Of a DNA stretch of 64,000 bases, positions 55,192 to 64,000 are shown one piece after another. The stretch comes from Amycolatopsis benzoatilytica AK 16/65 (GTDB taxonomy: Bacteria > Actinomycetota > Actinomycetes > Mycobacteriales > Pseudonocardiaceae). Within the stretch, counting starts at the first letter, position 1, and each line of letters begins with the position of its first letter. The translations under genes were made by a program, and so were the position numbers. The notes beneath the pieces were generated by a model that was not told where the DNA came from, did no database searches, and saw only the letters and a list, made by a program, of their open reading frames with translations. Where the stretch lies: positions 4,089,795-4,153,794 of the forward strand of contig NZ_KB912942.1 in NCBI RefSeq assembly GCF_000383915.1, written 5' to 3'.

Positions 55192-56453
55192 GCCCGGCTC
55201 CCATCGCGGTGATCATGCTCCGCGACAGTGCCCGGGCGAATCTGCTCTCGCTAACGAACTGGTCCGCGGCGCGGGCCGAATCGCGCACCGCCCGGTAGGC
55301 ATAGGTCCGCATCTCCCGTTCGTACGCGGCGACTGCCGCGCGCACGTCGCCACTTCGAGAGAGGTTGCGGCACAACACTTGTGCGTCGCGCAGAGCGATG
55401 TTCGCGCCGATTCCGCGGAACGGTGTCATGCTGTGCACCGCGTCGCCCAGCAAGGTGACCGGACCGGTCTGCCAACCGTCCATCGGCACCGACGTGCTGA
55501 TCGGCAGCATCGCCACGGTCGGCTCCAACGAGCCCTCGACCAGCGTGCCGAACGCCGGATGCCAGCCGCGGACGCGCTCCAGCATCAGCGCGCGCAGGCC
55601 CGGCACGTCCAGTTCGGACAGGTCGGCAGGGAACCGGTGCGCCCGCGCGCCGTAGGACCACATCACGTAGCTGCCGGTGTTGTCGAACAGCACCGGGTCC
55701 AGCGCCGCGGACTCGTCGTTCTCCGACGCCTCCGGGAACTCGTGCGGCGCGGTGAACATCCCGCACCCGGCCGGCGGCAGCACGTACGTCGGGGCGGTCG
55801 CCAGCCGCTCCGGGAGCAGCCCGCGCGTTTCGGCGGTCAGCGGGTACTTGCCGATGATCGTGCGGATGCCGGTGTCCACCCGCTTAGCCTCCGGCAGCAG
55901 CTGCGCGCGGACCCGGGAGTTCGCGCCGTCCGCGCCGATCACCAGGTCCGCTTCGGCGGTGGTCCCGTCCGCGAAGTGCAGCCCGACCTCCTTCGGCCCG
56001 GTCTCGTACCGGACGAATTCCTTGTCGTACCAAAGGATTCCGTTCAGCCCGGACGACAGCACCTGGTGCAGCGAGATCCGGCTCGCCGAGTGGTGCGCGG
56101 CGGCCGGGTCCGCGCTCGGCGGTTCGTCGAGCACCGCCAGTTCGCGCATCCGCTGGTCGACGAAGCCGAACACGCCCTTGCTTTCCCCCGTGGTGGCCAG
56201 GAAACGCGCCCATTCCTCGGGCGACAGGCACTCGCGCAGCGCGGCCGAGCCTATCGGCGCGATGTGCACCCGATAGCCCTGCAGCCGTTCCGCGCGGGTG
56301 CGGCTGCGCTCGTACACCGCCACCTGGAAACCAGCACGGGACAGGCCGTGCGCGAGGCACAGCCCGCCGGTGCCGCCGCCGACGATCGCCACTTTGGTCT
56401 TTCCGTTCATCGTCGATCCCCTCTCTCGGTCGCGTGCTCCCATAATTACCCAC

Positions 56454-56487
56454 GAGGATAATTGAGTCAACCTTGAGGATGATTAAG
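56454..56487. promoter_or_regulatory. Direct repeats GAGGATAATTGAG / GAGGATGATTAAG
   Basis: Two 13-base direct repeats (56454-56466 and 56475-56487) differing at two positions, with starts 21 bases apart, i.e. two helical turns. They lie in the 96-base gap between the monooxygenase and the TetR gene, 20 bases before the TetR start. Same-face spacing fits cooperative binding of a regulator. Confidence 0.55.
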
Positions 56488-56506
56488 CTTCGGATAGGCT
56501 GATCAC

Positions 56507-57121
56507 GTGTCCGGAACCAGCCCGCGTCGAGCGCCGCGCGAACGCCAGCGCGACCCCGAGCGCACCAAGGCGCGCATCCTGGCGGCGGCCAAGGCCGAGT
56601 TCGGCAGCAAGGGCTACGCCGCCGCGCGGGTCAGCGAGATCGCACGGGGCGCGGGCGTGAACAAGCAGCTGATCTCGTACTACTTCGGCGGCAAGGAAGG
56701 CTTGTACGCCGAAGTCACCAGCGAGCAGTTCTCCGGACTGGCCGCGATGACCGTGACCGACCGGCCGATGGCGGACGTGGTGGCGGACTTCGCCAGAGAC
56801 GGGCTCCGCGACCCGGACCAGGCGAGGCTTTTCCTGCGGGAGAACATGGCCGAGGAGGCCGGCGGCGAGACCGGGACTCCGCCGGAGCGCGCGTTTCTGC
56901 ACAGCCAGCTCGACTACCTGCGCGCCCGGCAGGAGGCCGGCGATTTCCCCGCCGACGTGGACCCGCAGGCATTGCTGCTGATGCTGATCGCCGCGGCCAG
57001 CGCGCCGGTCGCGTTCCGGCGGGTGGGCAGCGTGCTCACCGGCCAGGACCCGGCGTCAGCGGAGTTCGTCGAGTACTACGCCGAGCAGCTGTCGCGAATG
57101 GTGCGGCACCTCAAGGACTGA
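56507..57121 (+). CDS. TetR/AcrR-family regulator
   Basis: A 204-residue regulator. The HTH region (residues about 18-65) is TKARILAAAKAEFGSKGYAA then VNKQLISYYFGGKEGLYAEV, typical of TetR proteins. The C-terminal half is the TetR_C-type ligand domain with a tail YYAEQLSRMVRHLKD. It starts with GTG, is divergent from the flavin monooxygenase, and is convergent with the XRE-cupin regulator 6 bases away. It probably represses the monooxygenase; the inducer is likely the monooxygenase substrate. Confidence 0.9.
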   Translation: MSGTSPRRAPRERQRDPERTKARILAAAKAEFGSKGYAAARVSEIARGAGVNKQLISYYFGGKEGLYAEVTSEQFSGLAAMTVTDRPMADVVADFARDGLRDPDQARLFLRENMAEEAGGETGTPPERAFLHSQLDYLRARQEAGDFPADVDPQALLLMLIAAASAPVAFRRVGSVLTGQDPASAEFVEYYAEQLSRMVRHLKD

Positions 57122-57127
57122 CCCGGG

Positions 57128-57664
57128 TCACGGCACCGGCGGCGTCACCGAGACCAGGAACTCCACCTCGTCGGCCGAAGCGTTGCGGTACCGGTGCGGC
57201 GTGCGGGAATCGAAGGTGACCGCTTCGCCGGCGAGCAGGGCGTGCGCGATTCCGCCCAGTTCCACAGTCAGCGCACCAGACAGCACGAACGCACACTCCT
57301 GCGACGCGTGCCCGCGCGGCTCGTCGCTCGTCGCCTCCCCTGGCCGCAGTACGCCACGAAGGACCTCCAGCTTGCCGTCGCCGGGCGTCACGCGTTCGTA
57401 GCCGATGCTGCCGCGTGGACCGCGGAGAATCGCGCGCTCCCCTGGGCGGCTGATCACCACATCCGCCGCCGGTTCCTCCTCGAACAGCACCGCGACCGAT
57501 TCCCCGAACACCTCGGCGAGCCGCCGCAGTGTCGACAGGCTGGGGTCGGTCACGCCTCGTTCGACCTGACTGAGCAAGGTCGCGGACACGCCGGCTTCTT
57601 CCGCGAGCGCACGCAGGCTGAGCCCGCGGTTAGCGCGCAGCTTCCGCAACTGGTCGCCGATCAA
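57128..57664 (-). CDS. XRE-family regulator with cupin sensor domain
   Basis: A 178-residue regulator. Residues 1-60 form the HTH (LRKLRANRGLSLRALAEEAG, then VSATLLSQVERGVTDPSLST). Residues about 100-175 form a cupin-2 domain (RGHASQECAFVLSGALTVEL, then VTFDSRTPHRYRNAS). Regulators of this architecture (PuuR-like) bind a small molecule in the cupin and repress neighbouring catabolic genes. The TTG at 57664 is chosen because GGGGAGGG precedes it and the HTH starts at once; a GTG 36 bases upstream is possible. It is divergent from the DUF3311-symporter operon, with two related 15-base palindromes between. Confidence 0.88.
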   Translation of the reverse strand: MIGDQLRKLRANRGLSLRALAEEAGVSATLLSQVERGVTDPSLSTLRRLAEVFGESVAVLFEEEPAADVVISRPGERAILRGPRGSIGYERVTPGDGKLEVLRGVLRPGEATSDEPRGHASQECAFVLSGALTVELGGIAHALLAGEAVTFDSRTPHRYRNASADEVEFLVSVTPPVP

Positions 57665-57676
57665 CCCGCCCTCCCC

Positions 57677-57691
57677 TGCAGTAGAACTGCA
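57677..57691. promoter_or_regulatory. Candidate XRE-cupin operator, copy A
   Basis: TGCAGT-AGA-ACTGCA, a perfect 6+3+6 palindrome 12 bases upstream of the XRE-cupin start codon. It matches copy B at 57788 in format and nearly in sequence. Confidence 0.65.
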
Positions 57692-57787
57692 CAACACGGT
57701 CAGCCTACGGGCCGCCGCACCTCGGCACAATCCCAAGAAGACCTGATTGACCTGGACACGTTCGCGACGTACGGTCCCCTCCATTCG

Positions 57788-57802
57788 TGCACTGTCACTG
57801 CA
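57788..57802. promoter_or_regulatory. Candidate XRE-cupin operator, copy B
   Basis: TGCACT-GTC-ACTGCA, one base away from perfect symmetry, 16 bases before the DUF3311 ATG. With copy A, 111 bases away, it brackets the divergent promoter region. Confidence 0.6.
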
Positions 57803-57818
57803 CACTCCAGGAGTGCTC

Positions 57819-58073
57819 ATGGCCGGTCCCCGCCCCTCGCACCCGCATCGTTGGCTGCTGGTCCTGCCGTTCGTCTGGCAGGTCGCGCTCGTGCCGGTGG
57901 TCAACGACGTCCCGCTCACGCCACTGCACCTGCCTTTCCCGATGGTCTGGCAGCTGGCCGGAATCGTGCTGACCTCGGCGGTGATCGGCCTGGTGTTCCG
58001 CCTCGACCGGCGCGCCGGAGTCGAGCAGGAAGAAGCCGAGTTCCTCGCGCGGACGGCAGGTGAGCTGCAATGA
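57819..58073 (+). CDS. DUF3311 small membrane protein, partner of the SSS symporter
   Basis: An 84-residue protein with two membrane segments (WLLVLPFVWQVALVPVVND and WQLAGIVLTSAVIGLVFRLD), the DUF3311 pattern. Genes of this family typically sit directly before an SSS symporter and are thought to be accessory subunits. Its stop overlaps the symporter ATG by 4 bases. ATG 57819 has CCAGGAG ahead. It is the first gene of a four-gene operon under the divergent XRE-cupin regulator. Confidence 0.88.
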   Translation: MAGPRPSHPHRWLLVLPFVWQVALVPVVNDVPLTPLHLPFPMVWQLAGIVLTSAVIGLVFRLDRRAGVEQEEAEFLARTAGELQ

Positions 58074-59560
58074 CACTCGCTCTCGCCCTCATCGTCGTGC
58101 TGGCCACCGTCGCGGGCGCCGTCGGCTTCGGCCGCACCTCCCGGACGACGACGCTGGCCGGCTGGGCCGTCGGCGGCCGCCGCTTCGGCTCGGTGCTGTT
58201 CTGGTTCCTCAACGCGGGCGAGGTCTACACGACCTTCGCGGTGCTCGGGATCTCCGGCTACGCCTGGGCTCTCGGCGCCCCCGCCTACCTGGCGTTCACG
58301 TCGGTGTCGCTGAGCTACGCGATCGGCTACTGGCTGATGCCGAAAATCTGGCGGGCGGGCCGGCAACACGGGCTGCTCACCCAAGCGGACTTCGTGGCGG
58401 CGCGATTCGGAGCGAAGTGGCTGGGCGTGGTGACCGGCCTCGTCGGCATCGCCGCGCTGGTCGTCTACGTGCAGATCCAGCTGGTGAGCCTCAGTCTCGT
58501 CGTCCGGCTGACGCTCGGCTCGGCGGTGTCGCCGACCGCCGCGGTCGTGCTCGGCGCGCTGCTCATGCTCGCGTTCGTCGTCCTGGCCGGGCTGCGGTCG
58601 GCCGCGTTTTCGGCTGCGGTCAAGGACGTGCTGATGGTCGTGGTAGTCGTGCTGCTGTCGGTCACCGTGGCGTCGAAGGTCGGCGCGACCTCCCCGCTGG
58701 ACGTCTTCCGGCTCGTCGACCAGCAGCACCCGGGGATCGGCAAGTTCCCCGGCCTGGACCCGACCTCGCCGACCACCTCGACCTGGCTGATGACGTCCGC
58801 GCTCAATGTCGCGCTCGGCAACTGGGTGTTCCCGCACCTGTTCCAGGTTTCGTACGCGGCGAAGAGCGGAACTTCCATCCGCCGCAACGCGATCTGGCAG
58901 CCGCTGTACTCGCTCGCCTATTTCTTCATCATCCTGCTCGGCTTCGCCGCGCTGCTCGCCGGAACCAAGCCGGCGAACGGCAGCATGAACGGCGCGCTGC
59001 TGCAGTTCGTTTCGGACAAGTACCCGGCCTGGCTGGTGGGCATCGTGGCCGGCACGGCGTTCCTGCTCGCGCTCGCGCCCGGTTCGGTGCTGCTGCTCAC
59101 CGCCGGCTCCATCTTCGCCCGGAACGTGGTGGCGCCGGCCGCCCCGCGGCTCTCGGACCGTGGCCAGCTGCTCGTCTCTCGCGGGTCCACCGCGGTCTTC
59201 GCGGCGGTCGCGGTGTGGCTGACCATCGGCGATGGCAAGTCCTTAGTGGACATTCTGCTGTACGCCTACTCCGCGATCGGCATGCTCGCGCCCGCGGTCT
59301 TCCTCGGCTTCCTGTGGCGGCGGGCGACCGCGATCGGCGTGCTGGCCGGGATCGTCGCCGGGTTCGTGGCCTTGCTCGCGCCGTTCGCGAAGGACTTCTG
59401 GGCCGCGCAGCTGCCGGAGTGGGAACCGGGACTGATCGCGATGGCGATCAACCTGGCGGTGCTGGTCGGGGTAAGCCTGATAACGCCGAAACCGGCGGCG
59501 CGGGCGATCGAAGTGGGGCTCGGGGAACCCGGGCCGGCCGCGAAGGAGGTGGCGGTGTGA
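58070..59560 (+). CDS. Sodium:solute symporter (SSS) family permease
   Basis: A 496-residue permease with about 13 membrane segments. Family patterns include LAGWAVGGRRFGSVLFWFLN, LLTQADFVAARFGAKWLGVV, and LAPGSVLLLTAGSIFARNVV, where sodium-coordinating residues lie in SSS proteins. The relatives carry pantothenate, proline, short monocarboxylates and other small acids. With the preceding DUF3311 gene it forms a two-component carrier. The genes behind it should act on what it imports, but the substrate is unknown. Confidence 0.93.
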   Translation: MTLALALIVVLATVAGAVGFGRTSRTTTLAGWAVGGRRFGSVLFWFLNAGEVYTTFAVLGISGYAWALGAPAYLAFTSVSLSYAIGYWLMPKIWRAGRQHGLLTQADFVAARFGAKWLGVVTGLVGIAALVVYVQIQLVSLSLVVRLTLGSAVSPTAAVVLGALLMLAFVVLAGLRSAAFSAAVKDVLMVVVVVLLSVTVASKVGATSPLDVFRLVDQQHPGIGKFPGLDPTSPTTSTWLMTSALNVALGNWVFPHLFQVSYAAKSGTSIRRNAIWQPLYSLAYFFIILLGFAALLAGTKPANGSMNGALLQFVSDKYPAWLVGIVAGTAFLLALAPGSVLLLTAGSIFARNVVAPAAPRLSDRGQLLVSRGSTAVFAAVAVWLTIGDGKSLVDILLYAYSAIGMLAPAVFLGFLWRRATAIGVLAGIVAGFVALLAPFAKDFWAAQLPEWEPGLIAMAINLAVLVGVSLITPKPAARAIEVGLGEPGPAAKEVAV

Positions 59561-59877
59561 GCGAACCGGTGACCGAACTGTACGACCTTCGAGTGGTCGT
59601 GGACCGGATCGAAGGCCGGTCGGTGTGCGGCCTGCGGGTCGGCGATTCGTTCGAGCTCGTGCACAGCGCACAGCTGAAAATCCCGGCGGGCAAACACTTC
59701 TGCGTGTTCGCGCTGCAGTCCGTGCTGCCGCTGCTGCCGGCGAAACAGCGGCAGCTGCCCGAAGGCGACTGGCTCGAGCGCGACACGCTCGTGTGCTGTC
59801 CCGATCCCGAGGAACGCGTCGTGATGCGGATCGAACGCACCGGACGGACCGTCCTGCGCACGGAGGACCTCACGTGA
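59557..59877 (+). CDS. TIGR04076-family protein (unknown function)
   Basis: A 106-residue protein of the TIGR04076 family. The conserved layout is YDLRVVVDRIEGRSVCGLRV, GDSFEL, IPAGKHFCVFALQSVLPLLP, and W-x(5)-DTLVCCPDPEERVVMRIER. Several cysteines (SVCG, HFCVF, LVCCPDP) are conserved, which suggests metal or redox chemistry, but no function is known. The GTG overlaps the symporter stop by 4 bases, with AAGGAGG ahead. It overlaps the LLM gene by 4 bases as well, so it is tightly embedded in the operon. Confidence 0.82.
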   Translation: MSEPVTELYDLRVVVDRIEGRSVCGLRVGDSFELVHSAQLKIPAGKHFCVFALQSVLPLLPAKQRQLPEGDWLERDTLVCCPDPEERVVMRIERTGRTVLRTEDLT

Positions 59878-60833
59878 GCGAAATCGGGCTCGGCCTGCAA
59901 AGCGACAAACGCCCCGGCGATTACGCACGGCTCGCCCGGCTGGCCGAGGACTGCGGGTTCGACGTGCTGAGCGTCTTCGGCGACCTGCTGTACCAGCCAC
60001 CGATCGTGCCTCTGCTGGAAATGGCGGCGGCGACCAGCCGGGTGCGGCTCGGTGCCGCGTGCTGGAACCCCTACACCAACCATCCGTACGAGATCGCCGG
60101 CCAAGTCGCGGCACTGGACGCGGTTTCGGGCGGCCGCGCCTACCTCGGCCTGGCGCGCGGGTCGTGGCTGGGCGGAATCGGAGTGGAGCAGACCCGTCCG
60201 GTCACGACCGTGCTGGAGGCGGCCGCCGTCGTGCGCGCCCTGCTGGCCGGGGAGGACTTCGCGGGCTCGGTGTTCCGGCTCGCTCCGGGCACCCGGCTGC
60301 GCTATCCCGTACGGCGGAAGCAGATCCCGCTGCTGGTCGGTGCTTGGGGACCGCGGCTGGCGGCGGCCGCGGGCCGGGTCGCCGACGAGGTGAAGATCGG
60401 CGGCACCGCCAATCCGAAGATGGTCGGAGTGCTGCGGGAGCGCCTCGGCAACCCCGACGTCGGCATCGTCGCGGGCGCGGTCACCGTGGTCGCCGAGGAT
60501 TCCCGGGCGGCCCGCGCCCGGGCCCGGCGCGAAGTGGCGATGTATCTCGACGTCGTCGCCGGCCTCGACCCGACGGCGGCGGTGCCCGCCGATCTGCTGG
60601 CCCGGATCCGCGAGCACCTGGCTCGCGGGGACGAGGCGGCGGCGGGCGCGTTGATCCCGGACGACGTGCTGGACCTGTTCGCCTTCTCCGGCACCCCGGA
60701 AGAGATCGCGCAGCAGGCGCAGCAGCTCCTGGACGCCGGGGCGGCCCGGGTGGAGTTCGGCACCCCGCACGGGCTCGCCGACGACGAGGGCGTCGCCCTG
60801 CTCGGCCGCCGGGTGCTGCCGCTGCTGCGCTGA
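59874..60833 (+). CDS. LLM-class F420-dependent oxidoreductase
   Basis: A 319-residue TIM-barrel oxidoreductase of the luciferase/methylene-H4MPT reductase type. It starts SEIGLGLQSDKRPGDYARLA, with SVFGDLLYQPPIVPLLEMAA, LGLARGSWLGGIGVEQTRPV and PLLVGAWGPRLAAAAGRVAD, the last being the phosphate/F420-binding stretch. It is distinct from the LLM enzyme at 8867. Being the last gene of the XRE-cupin-controlled operon, it probably catalyses the oxidation or reduction step on the imported compound. Confidence 0.88.
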   Translation: MSEIGLGLQSDKRPGDYARLARLAEDCGFDVLSVFGDLLYQPPIVPLLEMAAATSRVRLGAACWNPYTNHPYEIAGQVAALDAVSGGRAYLGLARGSWLGGIGVEQTRPVTTVLEAAAVVRALLAGEDFAGSVFRLAPGTRLRYPVRRKQIPLLVGAWGPRLAAAAGRVADEVKIGGTANPKMVGVLRERLGNPDVGIVAGAVTVVAEDSRAARARARREVAMYLDVVAGLDPTAAVPADLLARIREHLARGDEAAAGALIPDDVLDLFAFSGTPEEIAQQAQQLLDAGAARVEFGTPHGLADDEGVALLGRRVLPLLR

Positions 60834-60949
60834 CCCGGGCACCCCGGGATCGTCCGCGTCCCGACCGTCCGACGCGGCGCGGCGAACTCCACGTCGGCCA
60901 GCGGTGTGGGAGGTGGTCGTCCGAGGTAGGCGTCGGTCGCGGTCCGGGT

Positions 60950-62056
60950 TCAGCGACGCAACGGCACCAGGTCGTCCGCGTGGACGACCTCGCGCCGGAA
61001 CTCCACCGGCACCTCGTGGCTGGATCGCCCGATCAACCCGGGCAGCTCCCCCGCGTCGAACCCGACCACCCCGCGCGCCACCGGCATGTCGGCGGTGTCC
61101 ACCAGGTCGACCACGTCGCCCGCCTCGAACTCGCCCTCCAGCCCGGTGATCCCCGCGGCGAGCAGGGAGCGGCGACGCAGGATCGCCCGCACCGCGCCGT
61201 CGTCGAGGCGGAGCTTGCCGGAGGTGTCTGCGGCGTAGCCGAGCCAGAACCGGCGGGCGGACAAGCGAGTGTCCGCCGGCGCGAAGGCGGTGCCGACGCT
61301 CGCCTCGCCCAGCGCGTGCGCGGCGTCCTCGGCGGCGGCCAGCAGCACCGGAATTCCCGCTCCGGCCGCGGTGCGCGCGGCAGCCAGCTTCGAGACCATG
61401 CCGCCGGTGCCGAGGCCGGACGAGGACATGCCGACCGCGATGCCCTCCACATCGGACTCGCTGAGCACCTCGGTGATCCTGCGCGTCGCGCCGTCGCGCG
61501 GGTCGCCGTCGTACAGACCGTCCACATCGGACAACAGCACCAGCGCGTCGGCACCGACCAGATGCGCCACCAGCGCGGCCAGCCGGTCGTTGTCGCCGAA
61601 GCGGATTTCCTGGGTGGCAACGGTGTCGTTCTCGTTCACGACCGGCACCGCACCGAGCGCGAGCAACCGGGAGAACGTGCGTTGCGCGTTGCGGTAGTGC
61701 GCACGGCGGACGACATCGTCGGAAGTCAGCAGCACCTGGCCGACGGTCAGCGAGTAGCGGCCGAACGACTCGGCATACGCGTGCGCCAGCGCGAGCTGCC
61801 CGACACTCGCCGCGGCCTGCTTGGTCTCCAGGTCGCGCGGACGCTTCCCCAGCTTCAGCGGCGCGAGGCCGGCGCCGATCGCTCCCGACGAAACGAGCAC
61901 GATCTGCGTGTCCCGCGACACCCGGTCGGCGATCGCGTCGACCAGCGCGTCCAGCCGGGACACGTCGAGCCCGCTGCCCGTGGTGGTCAGCGCGGACGAG
62001 CCGACCTTCACGACCAGCCGGCGAGCCTGTGCGATCTCGTGGCGGGTGCCGCTCAC
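60950..62056 (-). CDS. proB: Glutamate 5-kinase
   Basis: A 368-residue enzyme for the first step of proline synthesis. The amino-acid kinase domain has [31 protein letters not shown] and [23 protein letters not shown] and glutamate sites are intact. A C-terminal PUA domain ([20 protein letters not shown], then [13 protein letters not shown]) is present, as in most ProB. Its GTG overlaps the obg stop by 4 bases. The order rpmA-obg-proB is that of other actinobacteria. Confidence 0.96.
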   Translation of the reverse strand: MSGTRHEIAQARRLVVKVGSSALTTTGSGLDVSRLDALVDAIADRVSRDTQIVLVSSGAIGAGLAPLKLGKRPRDLETKQAAASVGQLALAHAYAESFGRYSLTVGQVLLTSDDVVRRAHYRNAQRTFSRLLALGAVPVVNENDTVATQEIRFGDNDRLAALVAHLVGADALVLLSDVDGLYDGDPRDGATRRITEVLSESDVEGIAVGMSSSGLGTGGMVSKLAAARTAAGAGIPVLLAAAEDAAHALGEASVGTAFAPADTRLSARRFWLGYAADTSGKLRLDDGAVRAILRRRSLLAAGITGLEGEFEAGDVVDLVDTADMPVARGVVGFDAGELPGLIGRSSHEVPVEFRREVVHADDLVPLRR

Positions 62057-63585
62057 CGGTCGCGCTCCGCCTGTTCCCCGCTCTCCCACACACCGTCCAG
62101 CTCGGCATCGACGGACGGGGTCTCGTCGCCGATCTCGTCGTCGGCCAAGTCCTCGTCCTCGCCGGTGCCGTCGCGGCGGATCCGGCGGGCTTCCTTGCGC
62201 TCGGCCGCGCCGATCCGGTCGGAACGCTCCAGCCGCACGTCGGTGCCGCGCCCGGACAGGTGCACGACGACGCCCGGCGTCGTCGGCTGCCATTCGAACT
62301 GGATGTCGCCGATGGTGACCGGGCTGCCCGGCCTCGCGCCCTTCTTCGCCAGCGCGTCTTCGACGCCGAGCCGGTTGAGCCGGTCCGCGAGGTAGCCGAC
62401 CGCTTCGTCGTTGGCGAAGTTCGTCTGCCGGATCCAGCGCTCCGGGCGCGGGCCGCGGACGATGAAGCCGCCCTCTTCCTCCGGGTCCGGCTCGACCGTG
62501 AAGCCACTGTCGTCGACCGCGAGCGGGTGCAGCACGATCTTCTCCGGCTCCAGCACCGGCTGCGCCTCGCGGTACGCCTCGACGACCTCCGCCAGCGCGA
62601 AGGTCAGCTCCCGCAAGCCCTTGCGCGACGCGGTGGACACCTCGAACACGCGCAGCCCGCGCGCCTCCAGTTCCGGCCGGACGAACTCGGCGAGCTCGGC
62701 CGCCTCCGGGACGTCGATCTTGTTCAGCACCACCACGCGCGGGCGCTCTTCGAACTTGCCGCCCAGCCCCGGCGTGTAGCGGGCCAGTTCCTCCTCCAGC
62801 GCGTCCACATCGGACAGCGGGTCGCGGCCCGGCTCCAGGGTGGCGCAGTCGACCACGTGCACCAGCACGGCGCAGCGCTCGATGTGGCGCAGGAAGTCCA
62901 GCCCGAGGCCGCGGCCCTCGGACGCGCCCGGGATCAGGCCGGGCACATCGGCCATGGTGAACACCGACGAACCGGCGGTGATCACGCCGAGGTTCGGCAC
63001 CAGCGTGGTGAACGGGTAGTCGGCGATCTTCGGCTTCGCCGCGGACAGCACGGAGATCAGCGACGACTTGCCCGCGGACGGGAAGCCGAGCAGGCCGACG
63101 TCGGCGACCGACCGCAGTTCCAGCACCAGGTTCCGGCTTTCGCCAGGCTCGCCGAGCAGCGCGAACCCGGGCGCCTTGCGGGCCTTCGACGCGAGCGCGG
63201 CGTTGCCGAGCCCGCCACGGCCGCCCTGGGCGGCGACGAACCGGGTGCCCGGGCTGGTGAGGTCGGCGACGAGCTCGCCGTCCTCGGTGAACACCACGGT
63301 GCCCGGCGGGACCTTCATCTCCAGCGCCTCGCCGGCGGCGCCGTTGCGGTTGTTGCCCATGCCCAGCTTGCCGTTGCCGGCGCGGGCGTGCGGGCGGAAG
63401 TGGAAGTCGAGCAGGGTGTGCACGTTGGCGTCGACCACCAGGGTCACGTCGCCGCCGTTGCCGCCGTTGCCGCCGTCCGGGCCGCCGAGCGGCTTGAACT
63501 TTTCGCGGTGGACGGAGGCACAGCCGTTTCCGCCGTCCCCTGCGGTCAGGTGGATCACCGCGCGGTCCACGAACCGGGACGCCAT
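62053..63585 (-). CDS. obg: Obg/CgtA GTPase
   Basis: A 510-residue ribosome-associated GTPase. The glycine-rich Obg fold (1-158) includes [20 protein letters not shown] and [11 protein letters not shown]. The G domain has [31 protein letters not shown] and NKIDVPEA. The C-terminal OCT domain ([20 protein letters not shown], then [10 protein letters not shown]) is followed by an acidic actinobacterial tail. Obg assists 50S assembly and stress control. A terminator separates it from rpmA, so it may have its own promoter within 63586-63630. Confidence 0.97.
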   Translation of the reverse strand: MASRFVDRAVIHLTAGDGGNGCASVHREKFKPLGGPDGGNGGNGGDVTLVVDANVHTLLDFHFRPHARAGNGKLGMGNNRNGAAGEALEMKVPPGTVVFTEDGELVADLTSPGTRFVAAQGGRGGLGNAALASKARKAPGFALLGEPGESRNLVLELRSVADVGLLGFPSAGKSSLISVLSAAKPKIADYPFTTLVPNLGVITAGSSVFTMADVPGLIPGASEGRGLGLDFLRHIERCAVLVHVVDCATLEPGRDPLSDVDALEEELARYTPGLGGKFEERPRVVVLNKIDVPEAAELAEFVRPELEARGLRVFEVSTASRKGLRELTFALAEVVEAYREAQPVLEPEKIVLHPLAVDDSGFTVEPDPEEEGGFIVRGPRPERWIRQTNFANDEAVGYLADRLNRLGVEDALAKKGARPGSPVTIGDIQFEWQPTTPGVVVHLSGRGTDVRLERSDRIGAAERKEARRIRRDGTGEDEDLADDEIGDETPSVDAELDGVWESGEQAERDR

Positions 63586-63630
63586 GGGCTTGCCTCACTT
63601 CACTCGCGAAAAAAGAATCAGACAAAACAA

Positions 63631-63670
63631 ACGAGGGGTGGGGCCGGATTGTTCCGGCTCCACCCCTCGT
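63631..63670 (-). terminator. Rho-independent terminator after rpmA
   Basis: An 18-base stem (ACGAGGGGTGGAGCCGGA on the minus strand, with one mismatch) and a 4-base loop, followed by TTTGTTTTG. It starts 36 bases after the rpmA stop. Being so strong, it should limit read-through into obg, or act as an attenuator between the ribosomal protein genes and obg. Confidence 0.88.
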
Positions 63671-63705
63671 CAGAAAACTCGTGCGCTAGCAGAAAACCCG
63701 GAAAC

Positions 63706-63969
63706 TCAGGCTTCGACCGGCGTCGGCACGATGTTGACGGTCTTGCGACCGCGCTTGGTGCCGAACGTAACCGCACCGGCGGCGAGCGCGAACAGCGTGT
63801 CGTCGCCGCCACGGCCGACGTTCACACCGGGGTGGAACTTGGTGCCACGCTGACGGATCAGGATCTCGCCGGCGTTCACCTCCTGGCCGCCGAAGCGCTT
63901 GACGCCCAGTCGCTGGGCGTTCGAATCGCGACCGTTGCGGGAGCTGGACGCACCCTTCTTGTGAGCCAT
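63706..63969 (-). CDS. rpmA: 50S ribosomal protein L27
   Basis: An 87-residue ribosomal protein near the peptidyl-transferase centre. It opens [20 protein letters not shown] and has [28 protein letters not shown] and [15 protein letters not shown], all canonical. It lacks the extra N-terminal residues cleaved in firmicutes. rplU normally lies just upstream and would be beyond the right edge of the window. Confidence 0.98.
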   Translation of the reverse strand: MAHKKGASSSRNGRDSNAQRLGVKRFGGQEVNAGEILIRQRGTKFHPGVNVGRGGDDTLFALAAGAVTFGTKRGRKTVNIVPTPVEA

Positions 63970-64000
63970 CGCTCAAGCCCCTTCTTGAAAAAGTTTCAGT

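Overview
The window is high-GC, densely packed actinobacterial chromosome. Gene content and order point to the Pseudonocardiales, most likely Amycolatopsis or a close relative. The evidence is the GC-rich third codon positions, frequent GTG starts, 4-bp start/stop overlaps, F420/LLM-type enzymes, and a dispersed palindromic element built on GTGAAGGGCCCCTT that occurs five times between genes. No tRNA, rRNA, insertion sequence, prophage or CRISPR array was seen. The genus is inferred from memory of such genomes, not from a search.

Layout. 1-9865: a PucR regulator (cut by the left edge), a subtilisin-inhibitor-like protein, an unrecognised protein, a two-component system, and a hydantoin/pyrimidine operon (NCS1 permease, beta-ureidopropionase, hydantoinase, LLM oxidoreductase). 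9888-15875: serine hydrolase, siderophore-interacting reductase under an iron-box-like site, two small alpha+beta barrel-type proteins divergent from a TetR regulator with two matching operators, an MDR reductase and HemW. 16257-21774: an assimilatory sulfate reduction operon (sir-cysH-cysD-cysN-sirohydrochlorin chelatase) headed by a 28-residue leader peptide. 22033-29908: secreted protein, enoyl-CoA hydratase, membrane-anchored RNase Sa-type ribonuclease with a barstar, oxidoreductases, a hydrolase, an APC permease and a Uma2 nuclease. 30022-44371: a conserved housekeeping block (lepA, rpsT, holA, comEC-comEA, degV, octT, gpgP, rsfS, nadD), with thrC behind a SAM-I type riboswitch. 44537-60833: an accessory block with a RecQ helicase fused to a phosphoribosyltransferase domain, an MFS carrier, argS, a cyclohexanecarboxylate-type degradation operon with its TetR regulator, a flavin monooxygenase with a second TetR, and an XRE-cupin-controlled operon (DUF3311, SSS symporter, TIGR04076 protein, LLM oxidoreductase) of unknown substrate. 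60950-63969: proB-obg-rpmA, continuing past the right edge.

The order hemW, sir-cysH-chelatase, lepA, rpsT, holA, comEC/comEA, degV, octT, gpgP, rsfS, nadD, then proB, obg, rpmA is the order known from the Mycobacterium tuberculosis chromosome (about Rv2388c to Rv2441c). The catabolic operons can therefore be read as insertions into an old actinobacterial backbone.

How parts work together. The sulfate operon takes sulfate through APS and sulfite to sulfide, and carries the chelatase that makes the siroheme its reductase needs; the leader peptide probably senses cysteine supply. The ligase, dehydrogenase, hydroxyacyl-CoA dehydrogenase and ring-opening hydrolase at 50863-55191 would convert an alicyclic acid to an open-chain dicarboxylyl-CoA, missing only a hydratase. 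Several divergent promoters carry palindromes placed as expected for the adjacent regulators; these sites were found by eye and are not tested.
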